Assembly: GCF_029919255.1 (NCBI RefSeq) | Contig: NZ_CP123991.1 | Coordinates: 1,171,110-1,235,109 of the forward strand | DNA from: a cyanobacterium endosymbiont of Epithemia clementina EcSB | GTDB lineage: Bacteria; Cyanobacteriota; Cyanobacteriia; Cyanobacteriales; Microcystaceae | DNA length: 64,000 nt | Reading direction: 5' to 3' | Shown: in pieces, positions 11,600 through 20,199 of the stretch | How positions within the stretch are numbered: the stretch's first letter is position 1 | Layout of the letters: each line of letters starts with the position of its first letter | Notes under the pieces: generated by a model | The model's database searches: none | What the model saw: the letters and a program-made list of their open reading frames with translations, nothing else | What the model was told of the DNA's origin: nothing | Program-made: the position numbers and the translations under genes

Positions 11600-12199
11600 A
11601 TGGCTATTAATCTACAAAAGGGACAGCAAATTTCCCTAAAAAAAGAAGCACCTGGTCTAACTAAATTGATGTGTGGTTTAGGATGGGACATACCGAAGAG
11701 TTCCGGAAGATTGTTAGGATTATTTAAACTCCAAGCTCATGTTGATCTCGATGCCTCTGTTTTATGTTTAAATCCAAATGATAAGCTAACCAGCAAATCA
11801 GATGTAGTTTATTTTGGAAATTTGCACCATAACTCACTTGCCATCACTCATCTAGGGGATAATCTAACTGGTAAAGGAGATGAAGATGATGAGGGTATAT
11901 TGGTCAATTTACCTCAGGTTCCTGAGACTATTTCTAAATTTGTTTTTGTGGTTAATATCTATAATTGTATTAAACAAAAATAAAACTTTGGACAGGTAAA
12001 AAATGCTTTTGTGCGATTAGTTGATTTAGAAAAAAAACAAGAAATCGCTCGTTACAGCCTTTCTGGTAGTGAATACAAAGGAAAAACTGGTATGATTTTA
12101 GCAGAAGTTTATCGTCATAATAGTGAGTGGAAAATGGCTGCTGTTGGGGAAGGAATAAATGTTAAAAATATTCAAAAAGTAGTTAATCAATATTGTTGA
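11600..12199 (+). pseudogene. terD: TerD-family stress protein with one nonsense codon (copy 2)
   Basis: A second TerD-family gene begins 6 bases after copy 1, presumably in the same operon. It has the TerD start MAINLQKGQQISLKKEAPGL and the motifs DLDASVLCL and GDNLTGKGDEDDE. A single TAA at 11981-11983 interrupts it. The frame continues without any shift as [21 protein letters not shown] to the stop at 12197. Relatives have Gln at this site (QNFGQV), so CAA-to-TAA explains it. The loss looks recent. Internal re-initiation at the ATG-like 12011 codon would give only the last 62 residues, which is unlikely to work. Confidence 0.85.
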
Positions 12200-12545
12200 G
12201 TTGCGGTAGATTAGGTGTTATCCCCCTAAATAAATAAGTTAAACACTTTAAGCAACTTAAGCCTCAAATAACTCATTAAATTTTTTGATCCTTTTATTGA
12301 GATGAAGGCTAATTGTTGTGGAAACATACCGATTTTATCAGCTGCACTCTTACAGGATGATTCTTTGGAAAATACAAATCCAAGAGCAACTCTTATTTCA
12401 TTCTCAAGCTAAATTTATTGCCCGTTGTAATTATGGTCTATCCTCTTGTGGTATATTATGTTTAAGCTTATTAAAATTAGGACTTGGCTATTCTAGCCTA
12501 GCTGTGTATAATACAATAAGAACCAAAAGATAATAAAAGCCAAAA
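12200..12545 (+). other. Decayed DNA after terD pair
   Basis: Two overlapping open stretches lie here (12302-12412 and 12318-12533, at most 71 codons). Neither gives a recognisable protein, and frame breaks between them suggest a worn-out gene, perhaps a further member of the ter cluster. I cannot name it. Confidence 0.3.
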
Positions 12546-12693
12546 GTCTTGCTTTACAGGGTGTTAAGCATACTAAAAACTTGATTACATAAAAATTTAA
12601 TTTAGCTTTTAGAGTTAAAGAATATAGTCATCATTAGAGTTTTGGGAATTACTAACTACTAATTTACCAGACTTAGTCTGGAAGGGCCAAAAT
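12546..12693 (+). repeat. Dispersed repeat, copy A
   Basis: The start (GTCTTGCTTTACAGGG) and the tail at 12636-12693 (TTTTGGGAATTACTAACTAC..., ACTTAGTCTGG...) match copy B at 57690-57865 in order and spacing: 87 against 88 bases between the two blocks. The centre lacks the perfect hairpin seen in copy B. Confidence 0.65.
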
Positions 12694-12769
12694 TTTTTTT
12701 TTCAAAGCCAATAGAACAATTGCTCGCCGGACTAGGGGTTAAATCTAACACTAATCAACATCTGGTTTT

Positions 12770-13130
12770 ATCAAACTAATTCTGATTCATGTCCGTCCTC
12801 ACTAAAAGAATATTTAACCCTAATGTAGGGAACATCAAGAGAACTAAAAGCATAACTTTTATGGGTATTAAATTTTTCAATGGTACAAATAAATTTTAAA
12901 TAGCCAATTTGTGATAAATCTTTACAGAGTTCTGAACACTTATTGCTAACATGATAGGTAACTGGAGAAACTAATCCGGATATGGTGACTCAACAAGTTT
13001 ATTACGCAAGGACAGACAGGAGTCCCGCGAATAAGTAATTAACAGTTCCATGCCTTCCTTGTACATCGTTCTACTTAGTCTCCATTGGTCTTCTGTTCTT
13101 GAACAATGTCAATGGCTTGACAATGACTAA
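12770..13130 (-). pseudogene. sigF: SigF-like group 3 sigma factor relic
   Basis: Read on the minus strand across frames, this gives pieces in the order of a cyanobacterial SigF/SigG protein. They are LRNKLVE, a stretch like SPVTYHVSNKCSELCKDLSQ, IGYLKFICTIEKFNTHKSYA and FSSLDVPYIR. These match region 2 of group 3 sigma factors (RNxLVxLNxxLVxxEAxHW, ...DLLQVGxLGLIRAIERF, AFSSFAxPYIRGEI). Several stops and frameshifts break it and the C-terminal half is missing. In free-living relatives SigF controls type IV pili and motility, functions an intracellular symbiont would not need. Identification rests on motif order only. Confidence 0.55.
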
Positions 13131-13442
13131 TTTAGGTCATATACCTTTCCTTAACTGTTCTATTCAGAAGAAATTTTGACTGTCGGCATTACACGGGAAT
13201 CTTGCAAAATCTTTGTATCTTCCCCTTAGGAAAATACAAAGGTTTTGCAGGGTTGAGGAAATAGCAGGTTAATCGTGAGTCAATTTTGTTGTAATTGACT
13301 CACGATATCTTCCTAACAAACCTAGATTCATCATGGATTCAAAAATTACATTCAATATTCCTGACTGGCTGCTCGCTCTTAATTTCAGCTATAAAACTTA
13401 AGTAAGTCCTTAAAATCAATTAGAGGTAGTAGAACAGATTCT
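13131..13442. other. Upstream region of the Bax-inhibitor-like gene
   Basis: No gene is seen. An imperfect inverted repeat pairs TGCAAAATCTTTGTAT (near 13202) with ATACAAAGGTTTTGCA (near 13235), and a perfect hairpin lies at 13272-13306. The last 100 bases should hold the promoter for the gene at 13443. Confidence 0.4.
13272..13306. repeat. Perfect 14-bp hairpin, 7-nt loop
   Basis: The arms 13272-13285 and 13293-13306 are exact reverse complements. No T-run follows on either strand. It could be an operator-like or processing element ahead of the downstream gene, or one of the palindromes that recur in this window. Confidence 0.8.
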
Positions 13443-14171
13443 ATGAGTAACACCAGTGATTTTCGTAACGCCATCCGCGATGTTAAGGATCAATCCCTTA
13501 TTGGACCCAATGTCATTGCTAACGCCCTACCCTATCTTGGAGGTGGATTGGTGCTAACAGCTGTTGGCACTTATGGGGGATTAGGAGTTATTCAATCCTA
13601 TCCCAATCTATTTTTTCCCTCCCTGATCGCAGCACTTATTGTCGAGTTAGTCCTGTTTTTTGTTGCTCGTAACATAGCTGAACAAGGCAATAATGGCATA
13701 GCCTTACCTTTACTAGCCCTTTATGGTCTTCTTTCTGGGTATACCCTTAGTGGAGTAGTCTTTGTCGCTTTAGGAACCCAAGGAGTTGGACTACAAGGTA
13801 TTGCCGTTGCTGCTGGAGGTTGTGGCATTGCCTTTATTGTTGGTCGCAGTATTGGCTCCGATCTTTCCGAACAAGATGGCATGGCTTTAACCAAAACCAT
13901 TAGCTTAGGGGTTATTGCCCTATTAGTGGTAATGATTGGTCAAGTATTTTTTGCCCTATTTGGAGTTTACACACCGACTTGGGTAGATATTGTTATCTCT
14001 GGTCTTGGGGTATTTCTGTTTGCTGGAGCGGCCGTGGTGGACTTTTATATTTTGCCCCGTACCTATCGTAATGATCAGTATCTCTCGGCAGCCCTGTCGA
14101 TGTACCTGACCTATATTAACCTGTTCATTTTCATCTTACGTCTTTTGATTGCTATCAACAGTCGCGACTAA
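13443..14171 (+). CDS. Bax inhibitor-1 / YccA-family membrane protein
   Basis: A 242-residue polytopic protein with about seven hydrophobic segments, the layout of the Bax inhibitor-1 (UPF0005/YccA) family. In bacteria these act as membrane-embedded calcium-leak or FtsH-modulating proteins. Family hallmarks seen are the glycine-rich helices (LPLLALYGLLSGYTLSGVVF) and a last section with VDFYILPRTYRNDQYLSAAL followed by a final helix with LFIFILRLL. A GAGG motif lies about 16 bases before the ATG. An inverted repeat resembling a terminator follows directly. It is intact and less AT-rich than the surrounding decay, so it is under selection. Confidence 0.85.
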   Translation: MSNTSDFRNAIRDVKDQSLIGPNVIANALPYLGGGLVLTAVGTYGGLGVIQSYPNLFFPSLIAALIVELVLFFVARNIAEQGNNGIALPLLALYGLLSGYTLSGVVFVALGTQGVGLQGIAVAAGGCGIAFIVGRSIGSDLSEQDGMALTKTISLGVIALLVVMIGQVFFALFGVYTPTWVDIVISGLGVFLFAGAAVVDFYILPRTYRNDQYLSAALSMYLTYINLFIFILRLLIAINSRD

Positions 14172-14177
14172 TCCGTT

Positions 14178-14222
14178 GGAGTAGAGGGAAGCACGCAAAT
14201 AACAAGTACTTCCCCTTACTCC
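14178..14222 (+). terminator. Hairpin after the Bax-inhibitor-like gene
   Basis: Arms GGAGTA..GGGAAG and CTTCCC.TTACTCC pair around a loop of about 17 bases, starting 7 bases after the stop codon. Only a weak T content follows, so termination may be partial. Confidence 0.5.
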
Positions 14223-14327
14223 TAAAATTAAAGCAGCTCTTTTTCTTCTAAATAACTATTCTATTCTCAGGAAAAATGGTCTACTTTAGGCCAAGGATTG
14301 TAACTATTATTGTTTGGTAAGCGATCT

Positions 14328-14609
14328 ATGGCAGACTCCCAATCCCAACCAACCGAAACTTTTAAAATCAAAAAACCGAAGTTTGACTTTAATAAATATG
14401 CAAAACGCCTCAATGGCCGCCGCACCGCCATTATTTTTTCCAATCTTACTCATCGAATATCTGACTGGTCAGAGCTTGTTAATTTGCTTGGGTTTACGGT
14501 GAATAACCATGCCAAAAGAAAGAAATTCATAAACTCTCTTCCTAGTCGTCAAGTCTATACCCTGATTAGTCTAAGGAATTTCTTCAAGACCTGTTCAGTT
14601 TTGGTATAG
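14328..14609 (+). CDS. Small hypothetical protein
   Basis: A 93-residue basic frame starting at ATG 14328 with GGTAAG about ten bases upstream. The track-length frame could extend to a TTG at 14310, but ATG is preferred. The N-terminus (MADSQSQPTETFKIKKPKFDFNKY) is polar and lysine-rich. I recognise no domain. A second open frame overlaps it, so one of the two is spurious. It may be a real small gene, or the remainder of a longer gene that has lost its end. Confidence 0.35.
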   Translation: MADSQSQPTETFKIKKPKFDFNKYAKRLNGRRTAIIFSNLTHRISDWSELVNLLGFTVNNHAKRKKFINSLPSRQVYTLISLRNFFKTCSVLV

Positions 14610-14668
14610 CTTGAGATAAGCTGAGACAAGAATAGTTACTTAAAACAGCACAATATCAGTACATCATA

Positions 14669-14953
14669 ATGAATGCTTTTTTTCCTCGTTTTCTAAAAAG
14701 AGCTTACCGTAAAGATCCGATTTCTAGCTTTATATTAGTGGTAGGAGCGGTTGATGTGGTAATTGGGGGGGTATGGGAGAAGTCGACTTTACTATCCTCT
14801 GGTCTAGTGGTGGTTTTACTCACTGTAATCCTACGCTACTGGCAAACTCAAAAAGCCCAACCTTTAGCGACCGAAGAACCCCCCAGAAGATATCTTCCCC
14901 TGAGTTCGATGCGGTCACCTCTACCAAGATTAACTAATGATAAGCCTCGTTGA
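14669..14953 (+). CDS. Small two-helix membrane protein
   Basis: A 94-residue protein with a basic N-terminus, then two hydrophobic stretches at about residues 18-36 (ISSFILVVGAVDVVIGGVW) and 40-57 (STLLSSGLVVVLLTVIL), and a proline-rich cytoplasmic tail. It looks like the short conserved cyanobacterial membrane proteins of unknown function. It lies between two other small genes on the same strand and may share a transcript with them. I can assign no function. Confidence 0.55.
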   Translation: MNAFFPRFLKRAYRKDPISSFILVVGAVDVVIGGVWEKSTLLSSGLVVVLLTVILRYWQTQKAQPLATEEPPRRYLPLSSMRSPLPRLTNDKPR

Positions 14954-15075
14954 CAAAAACTATAATTACTAAAGCTTTGCGGTAAACATTTTTGTAGCTG
15001 CGGAGAAATCATCTAAAAATTCTCTCCACATTGCAGTGTGAGATAGATAACTACTTAATTCTTAAATTGTGATGA

Positions 15076-15357
15076 ATGCCTCAAGATCAACAACATCCCC
15101 AGGAAAAAAAAGATCAAGAAGTGGTAAATGCCCTTCTCCAAGAAGAAACTAATCCTCATAATCTAGCAGAATTAGCTCGGTTGCGTATCCGCTACCATAA
15201 CTTTCCAGGGGCTAGGCGGATCCAAAATGATCTAGACTTACTATTGCAACAATGGGAACTAACCGAAGAACAACTTTTCGAACAAACTCGTCAACTCCAC
15301 GAAACTCGTCAAGTTTATCAGCGTATTAAAAGCAAAAGTGCTCAGGATTGGAGTTGA
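15076..15357 (+). CDS. DUF3288 family protein
   Basis: A 93-residue soluble protein matching the cyanobacterial DUF3288 family: QQHPQxKxDxxVVxxLL at the N-terminus, NLAELARLRIRYHNFPGAR in the middle, and LLLQQWELTEEQLFEQTRQ toward the end. It is predicted to be almost wholly helical. The function is not known. The family is largely confined to cyanobacteria, which supports the taxonomic call. The frame is intact with typical length. Confidence 0.8.
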   Translation: MPQDQQHPQEKKDQEVVNALLQEETNPHNLAELARLRIRYHNFPGARRIQNDLDLLLQQWELTEEQLFEQTRQLHETRQVYQRIKSKSAQDWS

Positions 15358-15494
15358 AAGCGGTGAGGTTGGTGAGTACCGCTAATTGTTGATCACCCAC
15401 CATAGTAAGTAGATAAGCAGTTAAAAAAGAGCAATCTCCAAGCGGCAGGGCAGCTTGCCTCAAAGTTTGGCTAGCGGAATTATAAAAACAACGC

Positions 15495-16124
15495 CTAGTC
15501 CTTTTCCACAGAAATAATCGTTCGATGAGGAGGATTACTGGAGATGATAGTTTTGTGTTCAAATTCTACTTCCATCATGGTTAATTCCACATCAAAGATA
15601 TAAGAATTCTTACTCGAAGGTTCTCTACTCTCCATCGGAACCAATGATGCAGGGGGCAAGTTTTGAATCACAGGATGAGCAAGATTATGATCTACAATGC
15701 CTAATACTCCACTGTTAAGAAGATTTGTAAAATTTCAGGAGAAATAGTCTCGTTTGCCACTTTTGAGAATTCATATAGAATAAATGGCAATGTAACTGTC
15801 TTTAAAATAACTGTGAGAATAATCCGTTTTTTCAGCTAGATCATGTGCCCATAAGGCTAAAGTCGAAGTCTTCACCCAACATCTTATGTCTAACACATCT
15901 TGAACAACCGTAGGGCTATGGAGCTCTAAAATTTTATACAGATTTCCTCGTAGGCAATTTTGAGCCGTTTTTGGAGTTAAAGTCTTTCCCTTCCAAACTT
16001 CTAAGGCTATGGACAGGGTAGCGAAGTCGACTTAAAAGACTGCTTGTCAAAATAAATCACCTTTATCATAAGCATGAAAAGAAACTGAATAATAATCAGG
16101 ATAGTTAATGTTAGAGTAAGTCAT
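15495..16124 (-). pseudogene. SAM-dependent methyltransferase, decayed
   Basis: Minus-strand translation from ATG 16124 gives MTYSNINYPDYYSVSFHAYD..., then ALEVWKGKTLTPKTAQNCLR, then PTVVQDVLDIRCWVKTSTLAL. The last piece is the SAM-binding motif I (VxDVLDIGCGVGxSTLAL) with its glycines replaced. After a gap the C-terminus continues as GVLGIVDHNLAHPVIQNLPP and IFDVELTMMEVEFEHKTII, ending near 15495. This matches a class I methyltransferase found in many cyanobacteria. At least three stops, a central deletion and the ruined SAM motif show it is dead. Confidence 0.65.
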
Positions 16125-16607
16125 TTCTTCTAATAAGCTTTGCTTAAATGATTTGTAATAAAGTCAGAAAACAAATATAATACTGGGTTGTTCTCAGAAA
16201 TTTTGAGATCGTTCATAATTATAGATAGACTTCTAAGAGATTTTGTTTTGAGTTTTTCTACAAAAACTGTCTACTGGAATACGTTTATGTATTATTTATA
16301 TTAACTTTTTATAAAAAAATTAATGTTTTTCGACTTAACTTTTAGTGTACAAACTAGCCCAATATCTTTTTTGAAAGAGATTTGTTTTATTGCTTTCTGA
16401 CGTCCTAATAGTTTTAGATAAGATTGTCGTCTGTGATAAAGATTTAAAAGATATTGCTATTAACCTTGCGATTGCTGTTGGACAATTTTCTAATTCCACA
16501 GATTGGTCATAGAGGTTAGCTAAACGACATTGGGTATAAATTTGTCAAGTATTTGTATTTTGACCTAATAATTATACGAAAACCCTTCAATCCAAGTAAA
16601 AAAAACG
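16125..16607. other. Decayed DNA, one short coding-like stretch
   Basis: On the plus strand about 35 codons near 16415-16510 read LDKIVVCDKDLKDIAINL, AIAVGQFSNSTDW, which looks like real protein sequence but belongs to no family I recognise. Stops follow at once. The remainder is AT-rich without visible genes. Confidence 0.3.
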
Positions 16608-16690
16608 AAAGACCTTTGGGCGTCTTACCTTGTTTCGACTCCAAAGATCTTTTCATATCACTTTTACTCCTCACACACAACGAGAGTGTA
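16608..16690 (+). ncRNA. Candidate Yfr1-like small RNA, uncertain
   Basis: ACTCCTCACAC at 16666-16676 equals the invariant single-stranded motif of the cyanobacterial sRNA Yfr1, and a 12-bp stem (16608-16619 with 16641-16652) precedes it, as in Yfr1. The usual 3' terminator hairpin with T-run is not evident on the plus strand, so this may be a decayed copy or a coincidence. On the minus strand the same stem is followed by eight Ts at 16605-16598 and would work as an intrinsic terminator. Confidence 0.25.
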
Positions 16691-16963
16691 TCAAACTCAG
16701 CAATAATTTTTTAGGTAAAATATGACAGTTTATTGATTGTCACAAAAGATAAAGCTCAGAGAGCTCAGTCTAGATTGTTAATCATCATTGCTATAAGAAA
16801 TATTAGGTGAGCATAGAAGTTATCGAGGCGTTCTTACTTCTTTTCAGTTTGAAAATAATTAACACGTGAAATATCCTTCGTTATCCATATCCCTAGACTT
16901 GTTTAAGTCGTAAATGAATAAAGAATGATAATAAAGGATATTTCACTAGGATTTTGGGATATC

Positions 16964-17851
16964 ATGAGTTATAAGAATAATAATTCAGAAGAATTGAGTA
17001 TAGCTACCCATAACTTAACTATAAACTGAGAAAAATTACTATAAAAACCTCTTTATTGGTTAGTAGCATTGGCTGCTGTCTTAGTAACTCTTCATCTAAC
17101 CGTACTTGATCAATTTAATGAACCCAATTTAATGAGTTTAAACATCCTCGTATAGTTGACTGTTGCTTCCCTTATCTGAGATAAAAAAGAGCTGATTAAG
17201 TTAGATAGTGGAATATTCTCAGCTTTTTAAGTAGGAACTTTAATTATCTGTGTGTTACTCAGAAATATTTCTCCTGCTGGTTATCATCTACTCATTTAAT
17301 TACTGATACTACTAAAAATAATTTTAATAGTATCAGTAATTAAAAAATTAAATCAATACTTAAAAGAATAATTTATTATTTTTTTATTAGCTTTATATTC
17401 TACTACTATATCAGTTTTGAATGCGATTAATTTATAACTATTAACAGCTAACTTATCTTATATTTTTTTGCTAGCAACAGGCTTTAATTCTTATCGAGAA
17501 GGAGTTTCTATTATACTACCAATAAGTAGAGTGTAAATTTATGAAGCTTGTTCTAGTGTTGAGAGTATTATGCTGATATTTTTTATTTATATTCTCTTTT
17601 TATTCATTCTTTCTGTAAATCGAACTCAGTAAATTTTTTGTGTAATCAGAACAGTGTTATTAAGCTTTATAACCAATGTTATTAGAGTTTATATAATGGT
17701 AGTTTTAGTTGTGTTTTCCAACGTAGAAGCTTTTGAGAACTGGCATAAAAATATTAGATTTTTTGTATCTTTCCTAACATCAGTATTAATATTTCAGATT
17801 TTTTGGTCATTTTATGTACGTCCCAAAAACCTTATTTATCACTTAAAATAA
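16964..17851 (+). pseudogene. Cyanoexosortase, decayed
   Basis: Exosortases are membrane transpeptidase-like enzymes that process PEP-CTERM proteins. Read through its stops, this frame opens MSYKNNNSEELS at 16964 and is strongly hydrophobic (LYWLVALAAVLVTLHLTVL). The exosortase signature lies near 17535-17580 (IYEACSSVESIMLIFF, normally V-EACSGIxS). A segment with FITNVIRVYIMVVLV, EAFENWH, carrying the conserved NxxR and H, follows up to 17851. Roughly ten in-frame stops lie in the 888 bases, but little frame drift, so decay is by substitution. The next pseudogene may be its partner. Confidence 0.6.
17295..17344. repeat. Perfect 17-bp inverted repeat inside the exosortase relic
   Basis: The arms 17295-17311 and 17328-17344 are exact reverse complements around a 16-base AT loop. 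It falls within the former coding sequence, so it is not an ancestral terminator. Confidence 0.8.
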
Positions 17852-18026
17852 ATAAAGTTTTTGGGATAGCTAATATTAGTAAATATCTCTTATTATAATT
17901 CACCTTAAAATATATTTTGTAGTAATGAAATTCAAAAAAAAATTAAAAATATTATTGATTTAACCTAACTAATTAGGAAAAAATGTATCGTAAGTATACG
18001 ATCTATAATTAAGGACGTTGACTTTT

Positions 18027-18640
18027 ATGAAGAAGACTTTTTTAAAAATTGTAAGGGTTGGGGTAGCTGTTGTCCTTTTAGTGTAAAATATCGGAGCTTT
18101 TATTCGTAATTTTTTTGTTTATCCTGATTTGTCTGCTTTTTAACGAAGTCTTTATTCCACCAGCAACCATAGTAATAAGCATAAAATAAAAAAACGTGGG
18201 ACATTATAAAATATTTAAATATCACAAGAAAACTTACTTACCCGGTTGTATTAATCGAACTAAAAGAGATAGTTTAATTCATGTACAACATACTCAAAAT
18301 AAATATAAAAATGGTTGGAACCTACAAAGAACTTTATTTTCGTTTATTGGCTACAAAAACTTATTTGAAACAACTTATTTGTGAACTTTAATTTTAAGTT
18401 CCGTGGCTTCGAATTTAGACTCTACTGCTTTAGTAAAGACCTATTGAAACCTAAAAATAGTTTGAATTAAATGGTATAGTCGGTGGAAACTAAAATTGGT
18501 TCTACTGAACTCGAGATTGTAAAAATTGGCTGAACTCTAACACGACTAACTTTAACAACAAGCAAACTGTTAGAAGTTTAAACAATTCCCGAATGAGACT
18601 TCCAAAACGTTAGTATCGATGATTTTACACTACCAGGTTC
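18027..18640 (+). pseudogene. Decayed gene after exosortase, possibly its associated protein
   Basis: It starts MKKTFLKIVRVGVAVVLL with a hydrophobic N-terminal segment, followed by many stops. Cyanoexosortase genes are usually followed by a 'cyanoexosortase system-associated' membrane protein, and position plus the N-terminal helix fit that. The remaining sequence is too worn to confirm it. Confidence 0.3.
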
Positions 18641-18708
18641 GGTAGAATTTCTAAATTAAAGACAAAAGAACTACAATAGAGAATATTCACTTAAGACTTT
18701 GTCGAGAT

Positions 18709-19822
18709 ATGGAAACAGCAGAATTAAAACGCGAAATTCAAGGGCTTAGTACGCGCCTGGGGAAAACTCAGGAATATCTTTGACTTACCTGCTCTAAAAG
18801 CCAATATTCAAGACTTAGAAACTTTAGCTGCTCAACCTGAGTTTTGGGATAATCCTGAAATAGCCCAAATCACCTTACAAAAACTCAACGATTTTAAATC
18901 TAGTGTTGAGCAGTATCAACAGTGGCTAGGTCAGTTAGAAGATACAAAAGTGATCGCTGAATTACTAGCGTTAGAAGAAGATCCGAGTCTGTCTAAAGAA
19001 GCGGAGACAATCATTAGTCAACTTAACCGTGAACTTGATCGCTGGGAGTTACAACAGTTGTTATCGGGTGTTTATGATACGAAAGGAGCTTTTCTGACTA
19101 TCAATGCAGGGGCCGGGGGAACCGATGCCCAAGACTGGGCGCAAATGTTGTTGCGGATGTATACTCGTTGGGGAGAAAAACAAGGTTATAAAGTACATTT
19201 GGCTGAACTTTCTGAAGGAGATGAAGCCGGAATCAAGTCAGCAACTCTAGAGATAGAAGGACGCTATGCTTTTGGCTATCTCAAAGGAGAAAAAGGAACT
19301 CATCGATTGGTGAGAATTTCCCCTTTTAATGCCAATGGAAAGCGGCAAACCAGTTTTGCTGGAGTGGAAGTTATGCCAGCGTTAGAAGAAGAAGATATTA
19401 CTGTTGATATCCCCGAAAAAGATCTAGAAATTACCACCACTCGTTCTGGCGGGAAGGGAGGGCAAAACGTTAACAAGGTAGAAACGGCGGTTCGTGTAGT
19501 TCATCTGCCCACTGGAATTGCAGTTCGTTGTACACAAGAACGTTCCCAACTCCAGAATAAAGAAAAAGCCCTCGCCCTACTTAAGGCAAAATTATTGATT
19601 ATTGCCCAAGAACAACGCGCTCAAGAAATTGCTGAAATTCGGGGGGATATCGTAGAAGCAGCTTGGGGTAATCAAATTCGCAATTATGTCTTTCATCCCT
19701 ATCAAATGATTAAAGATGTAAGGACAAATGAAGAAACAACAGATATCAGTGGAGTTATGGATGGCGATCTCGATACTTTTATTGAAAGTTATCTGCGTCA
19801 CGGGGGTCGTGGTGAGGATTAA
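18709..19822 (+). CDS. prfB: Peptide chain release factor 2, programmed +1 frameshift
   Basis: RF2 recognises UGA and UAA stop codons and triggers peptide release. The first 24 codons start at ATG 18709 and end at CTT followed by TGA (18781-18783). A +1 shift skips 18781 and continues with GAC at 18782, giving a 370-residue protein of normal RF2 length. The codon-recognition motif SPF is at residues 204-206 and the catalytic GGQ at 250-252, within [13 protein letters not shown]. An AGGA precedes the shift site, as in other bacterial prfB genes, so RF2 level should be autoregulated. Without the shift only the part from 18950 would appear as an open frame, lacking most of the N-terminal domain. 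Confidence 0.95.
18769..18784 (+). promoter_or_regulatory. prfB: prfB programmed frameshift site
   Basis: The slippery CTT codon followed by TGA C (CTTTGAC at 18778-18784) is the canonical RF2 recoding site. An internal Shine-Dalgarno-like AGGA lies at about 18770-18773. Low RF2 slows termination at TGA and favours the +1 shift. Confidence 0.92.
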
Positions 19823-20199
19823 TTGATACTGATACTACACTATAAATCCATCAGGGCAATCTTTACAATTTTTGCTTGGTAGATACCCTCAAATGTAGAG
19901 AATTTCTCTTTAATAACAATCTACGCTTGCTAAGCAATCTCAGTAACGATTAAACCGTCGATAAGCCTAACATAGCCAACAGCGTCAAAAAGAGAAACAT
20001 AAGTCCTCCAATCACCATTCCCATTAAAGCAACAGCAATGACTAGCTAGATTTTTTAACAGAGATTTTAGTCAATTAAAAACGTAAAGGGAGATACTGAG
20101 ACTTAAACTAATTAAGCAAAGAAGATAGTAGGAAACGTTTTCAAAAAATTCGCCCATGAGTTAGCCTAGCCAGTGTACAACAATTCCATCATTTACTCT
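19823..20199. other. Intergenic, small membrane-protein relic on the minus strand
   Basis: On the minus strand, near 20040-19950, about 32 codons read LVIAVALMGMVIGGLMFLFL, TLLAMLGLSTV and then a stop: a hydrophobic hairpin that could be a very small membrane protein or the end of a lost one. The start is not clear. I see nothing else. Confidence 0.3.

Noticed and set aside
12318-12533. 71-codon plus-strand frame after the terD pair
   Set aside because: It overlaps another open frame, shows no domain and no start signal. Kept only as decayed DNA.
16516-16656. 46-codon minus-strand frame behind a GAGGAG ribosome binding site
   Set aside because: A strong terminator-like stem with eight Ts lies inside its first 20 codons, and no homologue is recognised. 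Recorded instead as part of the Yfr1-like observation.
18950-19822. Shorter prfB gene starting at 18950
   Set aside because: It would lack most of the N-terminal domain. The upstream frame and the CTTTGAC shift site restore a full-length RF2.
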